Assembly (NCBI GenBank): GCA_002633005.1
Contig: NMRA01000029.1
Coordinates: 450,956 to 514,955, forward strand
Reading direction: 5' to 3'
From: Phoronis australis
Taxonomy: Eukaryota > Phoronida > Phoronidae
DNA: 64,000 nt
Position numbers and translations under genes: made by a program. The notes beneath the pieces were generated by a model that worked only from the letters and a program-made list of their open reading frames with translations, did no database searches and was not told where the DNA came from. Within the stretch, counting starts at the first letter, position 1; each line of letters starts with the position of its first letter. Of this stretch, positions 11,031 to 20,502 are shown piece after piece.

Positions 11031-12288
11031 CAGCCGATTTCATAAAGGTGGTTTAACAAAAAGGTTTTGTTAGATCAGGGAGCTGGTTTAGTAAAGCCAG
11101 GTTTAAAGTATCTAAGCCACCCTGCTGTGTCGATCTGTATTAACCCAACAAAGAAACTATTGAAGTACTTCATGAAACCTTGATCACGTGGGTATACAAT
11201 GGCACACACTAGTAGAATCAGTGCAGACATTTGCGAAAAAGGTGTAAAAGCTTTTCTCATGAGGAAAAATGTAATGTGTGTGACCAACACACGTATACAC
11301 ACATTAAAGTACATGCTCACGATTAGCCGTAATATCATAAATGTCCAAATATATTTCCGTGAAATTTTAGTGTTTACTTTTCGCGGCCAAAGGGGGGGGG
11401 GCAAGACCCCTTCCCGGCAACATTATGTCGGAGACCAATGGAGGTGGAACTCAGAAGAATCAGAAAATGCTGTCTTCAGTCAAACCAGTAGCGCTTATGA
11501 CGATGACGCCCTGCTCGACCAGTCGTATTCTGAAGAATCCGCAGGAGACTATCCAGCACGAACTGGTCTACACATAGGCGGATCCAAGGGGGTCAAGGGG
11601 TCCGGACTCCCTTTTTGCTTGATTTTAGTGAGATCAAATCTATAATTTTCAAATTGTTGACTTGGTCCCTCCTTTTAAAAAGTCCTTGACCGACCCCCTC
11701 CCCTTAAAAGTCGTGGATTCGCCCCTGCTACGTTTGATCTTGAGTCGCCGTAGAACTGAACATTGAAAATAGTCCATTTTCGCTCTAAAACTGCGTCATC
11801 AATGCACACCGCGGCCTCATTCAGTTCTACCTATATCATGCAAGTCTGTCATATTTAACACTTAAACTTAAGCCTGACCAAGTCTAAAGTTAAACCTGGT
11901 TTAAGATCTCAATACAGATCCAAAGAATATAGGCTTCTTTGTTGAAATGAAAACTGACTTAGATGTCACTATCAATCATTTTTTACTTTTACCGTAATCT
12001 TATTTGTCTGAATGTATGTCTTTTTGGTATGTTGTATTGTGTTGTGTTATTTTGTGGGCCGTCGTTAACAAATCAATGAATCAATGCACTCGTTACTAGT
12101 AGTAATTTGGTAACGCCGTGCACTGTGATTTTGCCTAGGCATTCCCTGACGTCATAAATTGGAGTTAAACCAGGTTTTACTAGACCACTGGTCTAAAAGT
12201 TAAGCCACCTTAAAAGATTATCTTTAAGCCTGGTCTAAGTCCAGTTTAAACCAGGTTTAACTTAAAACCACCTCTATGAAATCGGCTG
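11031..12288. mobile_element. DNA transposon-like element with terminal inverted repeats
   Basis: The ends are inverted copies of each other: CAGCCGATTTCATAAAGGTGG at 11031 and its complement CCACCTCTATGAAATCGGCTG ending at 12288. Subterminal zones are full of related palindromic words (TTTAAACCAGGTTTAA, GCCTGGTCTAAG, GGTTTAGTAAAGCC) in both orientations. No transposase frame is visible, so it is non-autonomous. A second element sits inside it (11573-11727). Target-site duplication is not clear. Confidence 0.8.
11573..11727. mobile_element. Family-M short inverted-repeat element (155 bp)
   Basis: Starts CATAGGCGGATCCAAGGGGG and ends GTGGATTCGCCCCTG. It is flanked by CTACA on the left and CTACG on the right, a 5-bp target duplication with one mismatch. 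It is the smallest of four family-M copies in the window and is nested in the 11031-12288 element, so it is the younger insertion. Confidence 0.85.
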
Positions 12289-12920
12289 TAATAGTCCAAG
12301 ACTCGATCTACATGTTGGGGACGAGGTGACGAGGTGAACTACCCGGGCTGTGTGAAATTTCTGGGTCTAACGGAGACACTGACGCAGTGGTCAGCCAGCT
12401 CGCTGAATAAAGACTATAGCCAAAATCCAAATTCGTTTATCGTGTCCCTGTCAATAATATAATGGCATGCTAAAGTTTCTTAATGTTCGTACTTCAGGAA
12501 CATAACAATCACGTGTTTTGTACACATACGCGCACGCCGCAGATCAAATCTCGGAAATTTCCGATTTGACGGATGACAATGAATGAGCACAATGAAATTA
12601 AACAACGTCGTTTTGAAGCTTGTAAGATTCATAATAAACGTATTTAGAATATTGCAATGCATGTGTTCCCAAATCTAAATAACTTTTGTCCTATATTTTC
12701 GTATTCGTGCGTGCCAAATGAAAGTAATAGTGAGTGTTGCTGCGTTGCAAAATCTCTTATCCTGGGCCGATTTGAAAAATTCAAAGTTGTACTCATATTT
12801 GTTTTCGCTCTCACTTTCCTTTCAAATATTATAGTAAAAACTACGTAAAACCCTCTCCATAAACAGTACAGTTTGCTACGGTAAATTGTAATCAGCTGAT
12901 CATATCTGCATGAGCGAAGC
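12289..12920. other. No gene seen
   Basis: AT-rich DNA with two short open frames on opposite strands and nothing recognisable. Confidence 0.4.
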
Positions 12921-13105
12921 CAATTATCCTCGCTCGTGACTCGATGAATAGAGCAGCTTGGTGGGATCTCTTTGATCGTGAGCCGAGCACGACTCAGCTA
13001 AGGTGGATAAATACGGTCTAGTTCAATTTGCCAAACACCACCTTTTACCCTGATAGGCGGGGTTTGGGCCAATCTTATTTAGTGGGAATGTCTAAAGCAT
13101 GCTGT
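12921..13105. repeat. Direct repeat C, copy 1
   Basis: About 180 bp beginning CAATTATCCTCGCTCGTGAC and containing AAGGTGGATAAATACGGTCTAG. It recurs in the same orientation immediately after the N gap at 13780-13960. The copies are diverged (GGTGGGATC versus GGCGGCATC). Confidence 0.9.
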
Positions 13106-13683
13106 GATAAAGGTATTCTAAAAGACCACATGATGACCATGTCGTGAACACATCCACTAAAACAAGAAACTGTAGGAACACCGCATTTATCCACCTTCAC
13201 TCTTATCAGGTTTCTATTGTGAGTCAGCATGCGTGAATAATTGGCTGATAAGCCACCTCTGGAACTACTTTTGGCTGAATGGATGACCAGGCCATAAAAT
13301 GATAATATTAGCCAAGACCAGTTACTAATGCAACAAAGAATAATGTCGTAGTATCACCTAGCCTTGGTGGAAAGCTGTATACTGTATTGGCTCTAATAAA
13401 CGCTTAGAAAAAATCATTTCACGGGGAGGGGATTCTTATTGTAGCCTACGGCAGTTGAAAGCCGGTTTCCCAAACGGGTAAAATCGGAAGCTAGGATTCA
13501 TAAAATTTACGCTTTGTGACGAATTTTTAGCCTATGACAGTCTTTCTACAAAATTGTGGTGCATTGCTATGAACTTCCGTTGTTAAATTACGATAATTTT
13601 TCAAAAAATTGTGCTCATCACAGGGCGAAAACTTGCCGACTGATGCGTCGCCGCTGAATCGCCATCGTCAATAGGAAAACTTG
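13106..13683. other. No gene seen
   Basis: AT-rich sequence between repeat C copy 1 and the assembly gap. No coding or repeat structure identified. Confidence 0.4.
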
Positions 13684-13779
13684 NNNNNNNNNNNNNNNNN
13701 NNNNNNNNNNNNNNNNNNNNNNNNNNNNNNNNNNNNNNNNNNNNNNNNNNNNNNNNNNNNNNNNNNNNNNNNNNNNNNN
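13684..13779. other. Assembly gap (96 N)
   Basis: Run of N. The base after the gap starts the second copy of repeat C, so the gap was probably caused by that repeat and its true size is unknown. Confidence 0.98.
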
Positions 13780-13960
13780 TCAATTATCCTCGCTCGTGAC
13801 TCGATGAATAGAGCAGCTTGGCGGCATCCCTTTGAGCATGAGCCGAGCGCGTCTCAGCCAAGGTGGATAAATACGGTCTAGTTCAATTTTCCATACCCCG
13901 CCGTTTACCTTAAACACCGGGGTTAGAACCAATTTTATTTAGTGGGAATGTTCATAGCAT
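13780..13960. repeat. Direct repeat C, copy 2
   Basis: Second copy of the 180-bp sequence at 12921, starting at the right edge of the N gap and ending near GGGAATGTTCATAGCATG. The sequence to its left is hidden by the gap. Confidence 0.9.
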
Positions 13961-14119
13961 GACGTCATCACGAGTCTAACCTCACCTCCCTTCCCCCTGT
14001 CATAAATCGTCGTCTTTTCCTCTCGAGTGATGACGTTGAGTGAAAACTCGCTAATAGGTAGCAGCGGGATCACGGCGGGTGACAAGGACAATGCACCACC
14101 AATTTAGAGCACCTGGGCT

Positions 14120-14290
14120 GCGTTCCGTGGATCCATAGCAATCGCGAGGAAAACCGTAAAGCGGTCACGTACTTTGCTAGTTATGCATGGTGGTATCTTC
14201 CGAAGACTTGTGTGATCTCGCATTTTCACAAGATTGTTACGTCTACCGAACGCAGCCCTTAAATTTCTGTACTGAGCCTTGCGCACGGCT
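14120..14290. repeat. Dispersed repeat A, partial copy 3
   Basis: Shares GAAGACTTGTGTGATCTCGC, TTGTTACGTCTACCGAACG and neighbouring blocks with copies at 3720 and 5335. The minus strand reads open for 68 codons (14310-14104) with FGRRNNLVK, similar to copy 2. Confidence 0.65.
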
Positions 14291-14299
14291 TGCGCGTCG

Positions 14300-15885
14300 T
14301 GAATCCTCACCTCAGCTGGTCTGATATCAAAAAAGTCTCATGACATTAAGCACATTGTTGGGACAAGGTCATTCAAATATCCGACCCCGGCTTTCGGTCT
14401 CGGGCAATATCGCTCTGTTGAATTTGAAGACCTGATGACTTGGGCCAGTCGAGATATAATCTCTTCACTCGAAATCGAAATTACGTTCGGCATTTTCTGT
14501 TCTGCTTTTGAGGGAACCCGAGGCAAGTGTGGACTCTGCTCTAGTAAATAATGGCTTACGTAGAAAACTTTCTAATTCTAGGTTGCACTTAATGACCCAG
14601 GCATTTTAGCTTAAAGTTCGAGACTGGACTCGAAATTTCGAATTTTGACTAGACATTTTGAGCTTTTACAGGAGCTTGTGGCGTGAACATAGGGATAACT
14701 CGAAGTGCAAACATCGCTAGAAAGTCGTATACATAAACCATAATGTACTCGAGTACAGGCTAATGGTTACATATCTTGAGCTCGCACAAAAGTGGTAAAG
14801 AAAATGCCAAACATAATGTTGATTTCGAGTACACTTATTGAAGATTAGACCCCGGCCCCTGATAGAGTCTGAGGGATCTGTGTTTTTTTTTTGTTCACGA
14901 CCATTGATGTCTCTTTCCTCTTACACTCTTTGGTGTGTTGGCACCATCTACTCGCTTGGTGGTCAGTTTTTGTGGTTCCTACAGTGTCTGGTTGATCACG
15001 TAGCAAATAGCGACACCTGACGTCCAGGCGGCATGGATAATAGTGATCTTCCTTCGGCGGCTAGCTTGGTCAATGTTACATCATATCGTTTCCCGTTTTA
15101 GCCAATCAGAGGACGAAAGTATATGCGGTTGTGTAATGTTACAGCGCTAGTTTAGTTGACCGAATCGGGTAACATATCACGTAATTCCGACACAATTCAA
15201 GAAATAATGAGAAAAGAAGGAAATATTAATTGTTTTCATGAGGAATTAAAAGGAAGCGCGTGAGTTCTAAGAGAAAAGGATTGTCTGTCCTTCATATGCT
15301 TTTGAATCTTAAACTGTAAAATTGAAGTAAAACACTTGCCTTGGGTTCAATAAAATATTTGCATTCTTATACATCCTATCAATTGCAAGCCTCCATACAT
15401 TTGTTTAGCGCAATCTAATGTATTTTCTCCTTTTCCTAGGTTAAAAGCGTTCTCTCGGATGTGCGGATGCAGTCTTCACCTGTTCCACGTTTATTCAGAC
15501 TATCACAAAGTTTTGATTCCTTACATTCGCCACCGCCCTAAGATCTTACCATTGGGGTATTTTGTCTCACAGAAGCCATTATCCCATGTAGTATTCTGTT
15601 TAGTCTTTTTTCAGTGAGCGCATATAACATAATTTACCAACGTCGTCTCCTACGCCTTGTCAATAAAGGTTTCCTGTCCAAAACCCGCGCAATTTTCTTT
15701 CATTTTGTACGATCATGGTCATTCATCCAGTGCAACGGCTCGTGAGTCGTCTAAGTGAGGCCTTCGTTCAGTTCACTTTGTTCATTTTCTGCATTTCCGC
15801 AATTCCGTTTTGATCTGTATTTCGCCATGTTTGAGTGAGTAACGTTCACTCTCATAAAATGAGTCTCATAACAATTCTCACAGTA
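14300..15885. other. No gene seen
   Basis: Mixed AT-rich sequence. The open frames are short and lack domain features; a T10 run lies at 14882. No RNA gene recognised. Confidence 0.4.
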
Positions 15886-15887
15886 AA

Positions 15888-15990
15888 AAGGATACTATTT
15901 CCGTTCAAGAACGTTGAAACCATCAGCGACTCAAGAAAGCGCTTCAGTTTTTACTGATGTTGGCCTAACCTAAAATTGCGGATTCGAGAA
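15888..15990. repeat. Dispersed repeat D, copy 1
   Basis: About 100 bp (TACTATTTCCGTTCAAGAAC, GAAACCATCAGCGACT, GCTTCAGTTTTTACTGATGTTGG) that matches 54855-54960 in the same orientation. Probably a fragment of an interspersed element. Confidence 0.75.
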
Positions 15991-16199
15991 CGGCGCGTGT
16001 GAAAATTGAAGATCGGGTGAGTGCGGTAAAGTTTTTAACTCTCAAAGCTCTTCGGTCAAGATCGGCAACATTGACAGCTACACAGGGGCAAAATGGAGCT
16101 TTAAGATATGTGGATAATATGTTGGTAATATCGCTCAAATTGCTGACCGAGAGTCAAAGTCCGGGTCTTTATACGCAAAACGTCTGTAAATATAAATAA

Positions 16200-16800
16200 C
16201 ACGTGTATCAGACGAATATGAACAACAAAACATTAGCGAAGAATGACAATTATATGAAGACTGTTATTATAATAATTAATATTTTTATCATCGCCATGGG
16301 CCTCATCATCATCGCCGTTCTTGTCATTGTCGGTGTAAAAATAATCAATAAAATCACCACAGGCATTTCCATCATCATCGTTGTCGTCATCATTATTAGT
16401 GGAAAACAATGATCATGACTTCGTTCTATTTGCAGACAGTGAAGGTTATTATTACAATCATCATCATCGTCATTATTGTTATGATGATTGTCCTCATGGC
16501 ATCACCATATTCAACGTCATTAACATTTTTATCATTATGCATGGTCGGCGCAACCATAGGGCGCTGGGGGGCTATAGCCCCCACTTTTTTCTGTACTCCG
16601 GCGCCCATGGTCTATGGGCGGTGCACCACAAGGGGCTGGGGGGCTATAGTCCCACTTTTTTCAGTGCTGCGCCGCCCCTGTTATGGTTAGGTTATCATCA
16701 TCATCACCACTATTATCTTCCTTATAATCATCATCGTCATCATTACCGTCGTCACTGTTATCACCATTTTCGTCGTAGCATCACCAACACTGAAATTCGT
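16200..16800. repeat. ATC/ATT-rich trinucleotide tract
   Basis: Two blocks of imperfect ATC, GTC and ATT triplets (about 16260-16530 and 16690-16790). They give open frames in several phases, with His-, Ile- and Val-rich translations that should not be called genes. A family-H element is inserted between the blocks (16540-16680). Confidence 0.85.
16540..16680. mobile_element. Family-H hairpin element, dimer (141 bp)
   Basis: Starts CATGGTCGGCGCA, ends TGCGCCGCCCCTG, and is flanked by a perfect 5-bp duplication TTATG (16535-16539 and 16681-16685). It contains two head-to-tail units, each with the GGGGGGCTATAG and CCACTTTTTT blocks found in the 68-bp monomer at 19734. Inserted as a unit into the trinucleotide tract. 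Confidence 0.9.
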
Positions 16801-16849
16801 TATCAGAAACACCTAGAAGTATTTAAACAACGGTGGCAAAGGGTTTAGA

Positions 16850-17965
16850 AAGAAGATGTGCAAACAGAGCTAACAAGTTTGGTGACAACGAAACCATTAA
16901 ATAACCATTAACCTCAGCTCCATCATCACCGCATCTCACTAAAATTGATCAGCTTATTTAGTCATAAGAACCACCACCATCACAAAAGCCTTTACCACTG
17001 CCATCCGTGGCAGATGATCGTCACCGACTTCAAAAAACAGGAGTCCAACTTTTGTCATCTCGACTGCTATTTGGGCCACGATGTTATTTCTACTACACGC
17101 CGACGACCTCTTGACTACATGCCGAGATGAGGATTAAAATGCCCAAGAGTATTTCAACATGGGCACCCATTTGCCGTGAAGCAAATCACATTTTAATGGC
17201 TTAATTTTAATCAAACATTGAAAGACGCGCTTTACATATGAAAGTAGCAACCATAAATTACCTTATGAAAGTCCAAAGAGTAAGGCGACAAGAAGAAGAG
17301 CCTTTACCACCGGTCCCATAATTACGGTTGATCTGAAATGCCAGGCAAAAATGTTCAGAAACCCGTAACATCACAGGCAGGACAACAACGCTCAATGTTA
17401 CGATCTCAATACTTAATGCGACATGTGGTGCGGCACAATATTGGGGCCCTGCCTCCTTAGCCCATGGTATGCCGAAATATGCGTGGAAGGTGAGCTGGAA
17501 AGTGTGCCAATTATAGGGGGCGGTGAAAATTGTGCCAAAGGGAGAGAAATTGTAACGACCGGAATAGCTTAAGTTGCAAGGTGCCGCAGACACATAAGAG
17601 ATTATGGGCATCGAGAAATCTCAATCCGGCACTAGAGAGTAGCTTCAAGTATGAAACACACCTGAGTTATTGATTAAGTTCTTGTTCTAAATTTTTTGAG
17701 GATTGAACGACGTAACAGAACGTTATTTTTTGAAGATTTCTAAGTGCTTTAGTAATAGTTCTAGTATCAAAATATGTGTGAAGAAGCTAAAACTAGGTTT
17801 GATATCCCGTTACATTTTGACGAAAATTTCCCTGGTTGGCTGAACAGACGCTTAACACTAACAAGTAGAAAACCGTTACTTCCGGAAATGGAATATATGT
17901 TTCTTATCCAGCTGTGGCATAATGCAAATCAAAATAAATCAAATTCTGTACTTACTGTGTACTAA
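16850..17965. other. No supported gene
   Basis: A minus-strand open frame of 117 codons (17611-17258) contains small-residue and hydrophobic stretches but no recognisable domain, and no good splice partners were found. Treated as chance. Confidence 0.35.
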
Positions 17966-18350
17966 GGATAACGTAGCGTCCCAATCTTGGAGCCTTCTAC
18001 AAATCGTCTGAAGCCGAAGTGTTGGCTTGTCGCATTGGCGGAGATTGTTGTCACGTGGGTTGTGACACAATTTCTTTTTGTTGGCAACGTAATAGGCTAT
18101 TAAAAACAGCTGATTGGACGTTTCTTAGTCCTCCGTATCTGTTGGGGATGGAGGGGATGTCAATCTTTTCGTCGAGTTGCCTCTATACACCACGGGAAAC
18201 CCAATCCTCTTCGGTATCAAGGATCTGAACATTTTCCATAGAAAAAATCATGGTTTGTTGCGCAAAAGAAACCGACACATACAGACTACTGCACAAATAA
18301 AAAGGTTCATCTTCAATTAACGTTTCGCCTATTCATCAGATATCATCAGT
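17966..18350 (-). mobile_element. Penelope-like element, left inverted arm (3' end only)
   Basis: The minus strand encodes the C-terminal part of a GIY-YIG endonuclease (FSMENVQILDTEEDW, then IPSIPNRYGGLRN and a VFNSLL end). A stop or frame break falls after SRGV. The same sequence appears inverted on the right (19049-19955): about 125 bp at the outer ends and about 60 bp around GTTTCGNCTATTCAT align base by base. On the minus strand CTGATGA (18349-18343) and GAAAC (18326-18322) resemble a hammerhead core. The reverse transcriptase is missing, so this is a 5'-deleted inverted partial copy, a layout known for Penelope elements. Confidence 0.85.
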
Positions 18351-18393
18351 ATAATTATCATCACGTTTTCCCCGTGTGTGGGTGGGGGCTGGT

Positions 18394-19033
18394 TGTTACA
18401 GACCGGTGTTAAAAGCTTTCGGTGCAATGATAGACTGAAGACTGGTTCGAGTAAATCCTTTATTAATCTCGACTGTACGTTCACAAGCCTACTCAAACAA
18501 AACCTCCGACGTAATGTCTGTTTTATGCTCCAGCCAGTGCTGCGAAGCCTTGACTTGTCATAAAATTCTAAGACACTTCCAGCAACTGTTACAGTCGCTG
18601 ATTCAATGACCTGCTGTCTCTATAGCTGGCTCTCTATTGACTCTCGCTGTAACTGCTGATTCCCATCAATGCAACTCAACTGAAATTCTCTCCGCTGTTA
18701 AACTGGTAACTGCTTTTCTCTGCTTTTCTGACGAATAGAAACCCGTGCTTGTGTATTTATAGCCTAATGCAATGTTCTAGAGCTTTTCATCAATTCAAGC
18801 ACATGCCAGAACTTTCTGGAATCTACCCAATCATTCTACAAACATATACTAGTCTGTAGAATATTCCAGACTGCATTAATCATTGTCATCCTAGAGTCTT
18901 CTAGAAAGTTCCACACTATACTGTAGTAAACAAATTACATCATAATTGTACTTAACTCCGGGGTCACGCCAATCAAACAGAACACCAAAATAAAGCAATA
19001 CAACTAAAAATAGTGTCAGTCTATTTTCTGACA
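18394..19033 (-). mobile_element. LTR-like block between Penelope arms
   Basis: Read on the minus strand it begins TGTCAGAAAATAG and ends CTGTAACA (TG...CA boundaries). It has a TATAAATA box at 18761-18754 and an AATAAA signal about 290 bp downstream (18464-18459). That promoter-plus-poly(A) order is what a solo LTR looks like. Matching 5-bp target duplications are not visible (CTGGT left, ATTTT right), so the limits or the class may be wrong; it may instead be the Penelope element's own regulatory region. Confidence 0.55.
18775..18911 (-). promoter_or_regulatory. Cluster of heat-shock elements upstream of a TATA box
   Basis: Two perfect three-unit heat-shock-factor sites are visible: GAActTTCtgGAA (18809-18821) and TTCtaGAAagTTC (18899-18911, extendable to a fourth unit with one mismatch). 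GAAtaTTCcaGAc (18859-18871) has one mismatch, and a weaker TTCtaGAgctTTT lies at 18775-18787. All sit 14-150 bp upstream of TATAAATA (18761-18754) for transcription on the minus strand. The nGAAnnTTCnnGAAn rule is the established HSF binding pattern; heat-induced activity is inferred. Confidence 0.75.
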
Positions 19034-19048
19034 ATTTTTTTCAAAGGA

Positions 19049-19955
19049 CAGCTATCTTGATGATGTCCAATGAATAGACGAAACGTTGATTGGACATGAA
19101 CTTTTTTTATTTGTGCGGCGATCGTCCGGTTTTTAATCTTACTATGGCCAAAAACTGATTTAATACAGACTACTACTTGCCATTCGATTCGAACCATCCA
19201 TTAGTTCACAAACTTTGTGTTATAAGATCACTGAACTTCAGGGCACTTACTGTCCCCAACACGGAGGAAGAAATCCAACAGAAACTCGATCGCAGCAAAG
19301 TGGTTTTAAAGCTTTGTGGGTACCCAGATTGGGCGTTCCACAAGGCTGGGAAGGAAAAATATCGAGATCAGGACCAGGACGAGACGGACCCCCCTCCCAA
19401 AGACTCAAGTGACTATCCCTGGTATTTCAGACTGGGTGAAAGAAGCACAGACGGAAAAATGTTTCAATGCTGAATATGTTATAAGGTGTGGGAACGACAA
19501 ATGCGCGAAGTGATATGTGCTGTAGGGTTTATCAACACCGTCGCTCTACCTATGGAGATAACTATGACTCAGCAGTGTTCATTAAACTTTGCGCATCAGA
19601 TCATGATTTTTCTATGGCAAATGTGGTGGTCCTTAATACTAAGGAGGTTTGGTGTTCCCGCGGTGTGAGAAAGGCGATTCATGAAAGAACTGAGTCTCCC
19701 AGCCTCGGCATACACGGAGAATTAAGACATAACCATGGGCGGCGCAGCACTAAAAAAGTGGGGCCTGTAGCCCCCCAGCCCCCTATGGTGCGCCGCCCAT
19801 GATAACCTGTCAGGTGTGTGGAACAGTGTATTAAATCACCAACCAAAGAAATTGTGTCACAAACCCCGTGACAGCAATTTCCGTCTATGTCCACACGCCA
19901 GCACTTCGGTTTCAGACGATTTGCCGAAGGCTCCGAGATTGGGACGTTACGTTAT
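19049..19955 (+). pseudogene. Penelope-like element, right arm with broken RT-end and GIY-YIG endonuclease
   Basis: The plus strand encodes the connector typical of Penelope polyproteins (DSNHPLVHKL with a following VPNTEEE helix and CGYPDWAF, 19180-19360). Then come YVIRCGNDKCAK (a GIY-YIG entry segment, about 19480) and the endonuclease C-terminus FSMANVVVLNTKEVW, SRGVRKAIHER, GELRHN (19590-19733). The frame changes at least twice, and a stop follows CAK where YVG would be expected. At 19734 a 68-bp family-H element interrupts the frame; beyond it the reading resumes with LSGVWNSVL. The upstream catalytic part of the RT is absent. TTGATGA (19057) and GAAAC (19080) repeat the possible hammerhead core. 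Confidence 0.85.
19734..19801. mobile_element. Family-H hairpin element, monomer (68 bp)
   Basis: Perfect 13-bp terminal inverted repeats CATGGGCGGCGCA / TGCGCCGCCCATG and a perfect 5-bp target duplication ATAAC (19729-19733 and 19802-19806). The interior can pair further (AGTGGGGCC against the GCCCCC-rich stretch). It interrupts the Penelope endonuclease between codons for RHN and LSG. Confidence 0.95.
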
Positions 19956-19984
19956 CATTATAATACAGTATGTCCAGAAATTCA

Positions 19985-19990
19985 TTTATT
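19985..19990 (-). promoter_or_regulatory. Possible poly(A) signal of the DFPase-like gene
   Basis: AATAAA on the minus strand about 235 bp beyond the candidate stop codon of the propeller gene. It lies just outside the Penelope right arm. Plausible by position only. Confidence 0.4.
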
Positions 19991-20224
19991 TATATCGATT
20001 TGCGTAATATAATTTAATATTATTAACCTTTTTCTCAATAAATAGAAAGTGGCAACACACGTAAAACTACATGTATATAGACAATAACTTTTCAAAAAGC
20101 ATATCAAGGCGGCTCGCAATGTGTTTTTCAATGCACACAAGACATTTTCAATAGTCTAGAAAACGTCGCATATCGTTGACAATGTAACTTCAAATCGGTC
20201 ATATAGAATTCATGTTTCGTTGAC

Positions 20225-20502
20225 TTACCCATTCGTAGTCAGCTGGTAATATTCTGTGTGCCCCTTATATTTCCATTTGAACGACCATAGCGTTGCTGGT
20301 GATGCAGTTACCATGACTTCGTTAGAATTTGGTTTAAAAACAATGTTGGTGATATTTTGTACTGGGAGCCTGATTGACATGAATGGCGTACCACCCTGAG
20401 GTTTGAACACTTCTATCGCGTGTTTGCCGAAGTTTGTCACCAAAAGATTACCCGCAGAATCGAACTTCATGCCGTCAAATCCTCCCCAGTAGCCAACCGA
20501 GT
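20225..20502 (-). CDS. DFPase-like gene, exon 4
   Basis: Acceptor ATTACTTTGCAG|ACTCGG, phase 1 in. Encodes GGFDGMKFD, FGKHAIEVFKPQGG and the closing LWSFKWKYKG strand. It ends at TAA or, if GTAAGT at 20228 is used as a donor, continues into an unseen last exon. Confidence 0.87.

Noticed and set aside
16203-16848. His- and Ile/Val-rich open frames that look like metal-binding or membrane proteins
   Set aside because: They are translations of an ATC/ATT trinucleotide tract with a hairpin element inserted; the same DNA is open in three frames.
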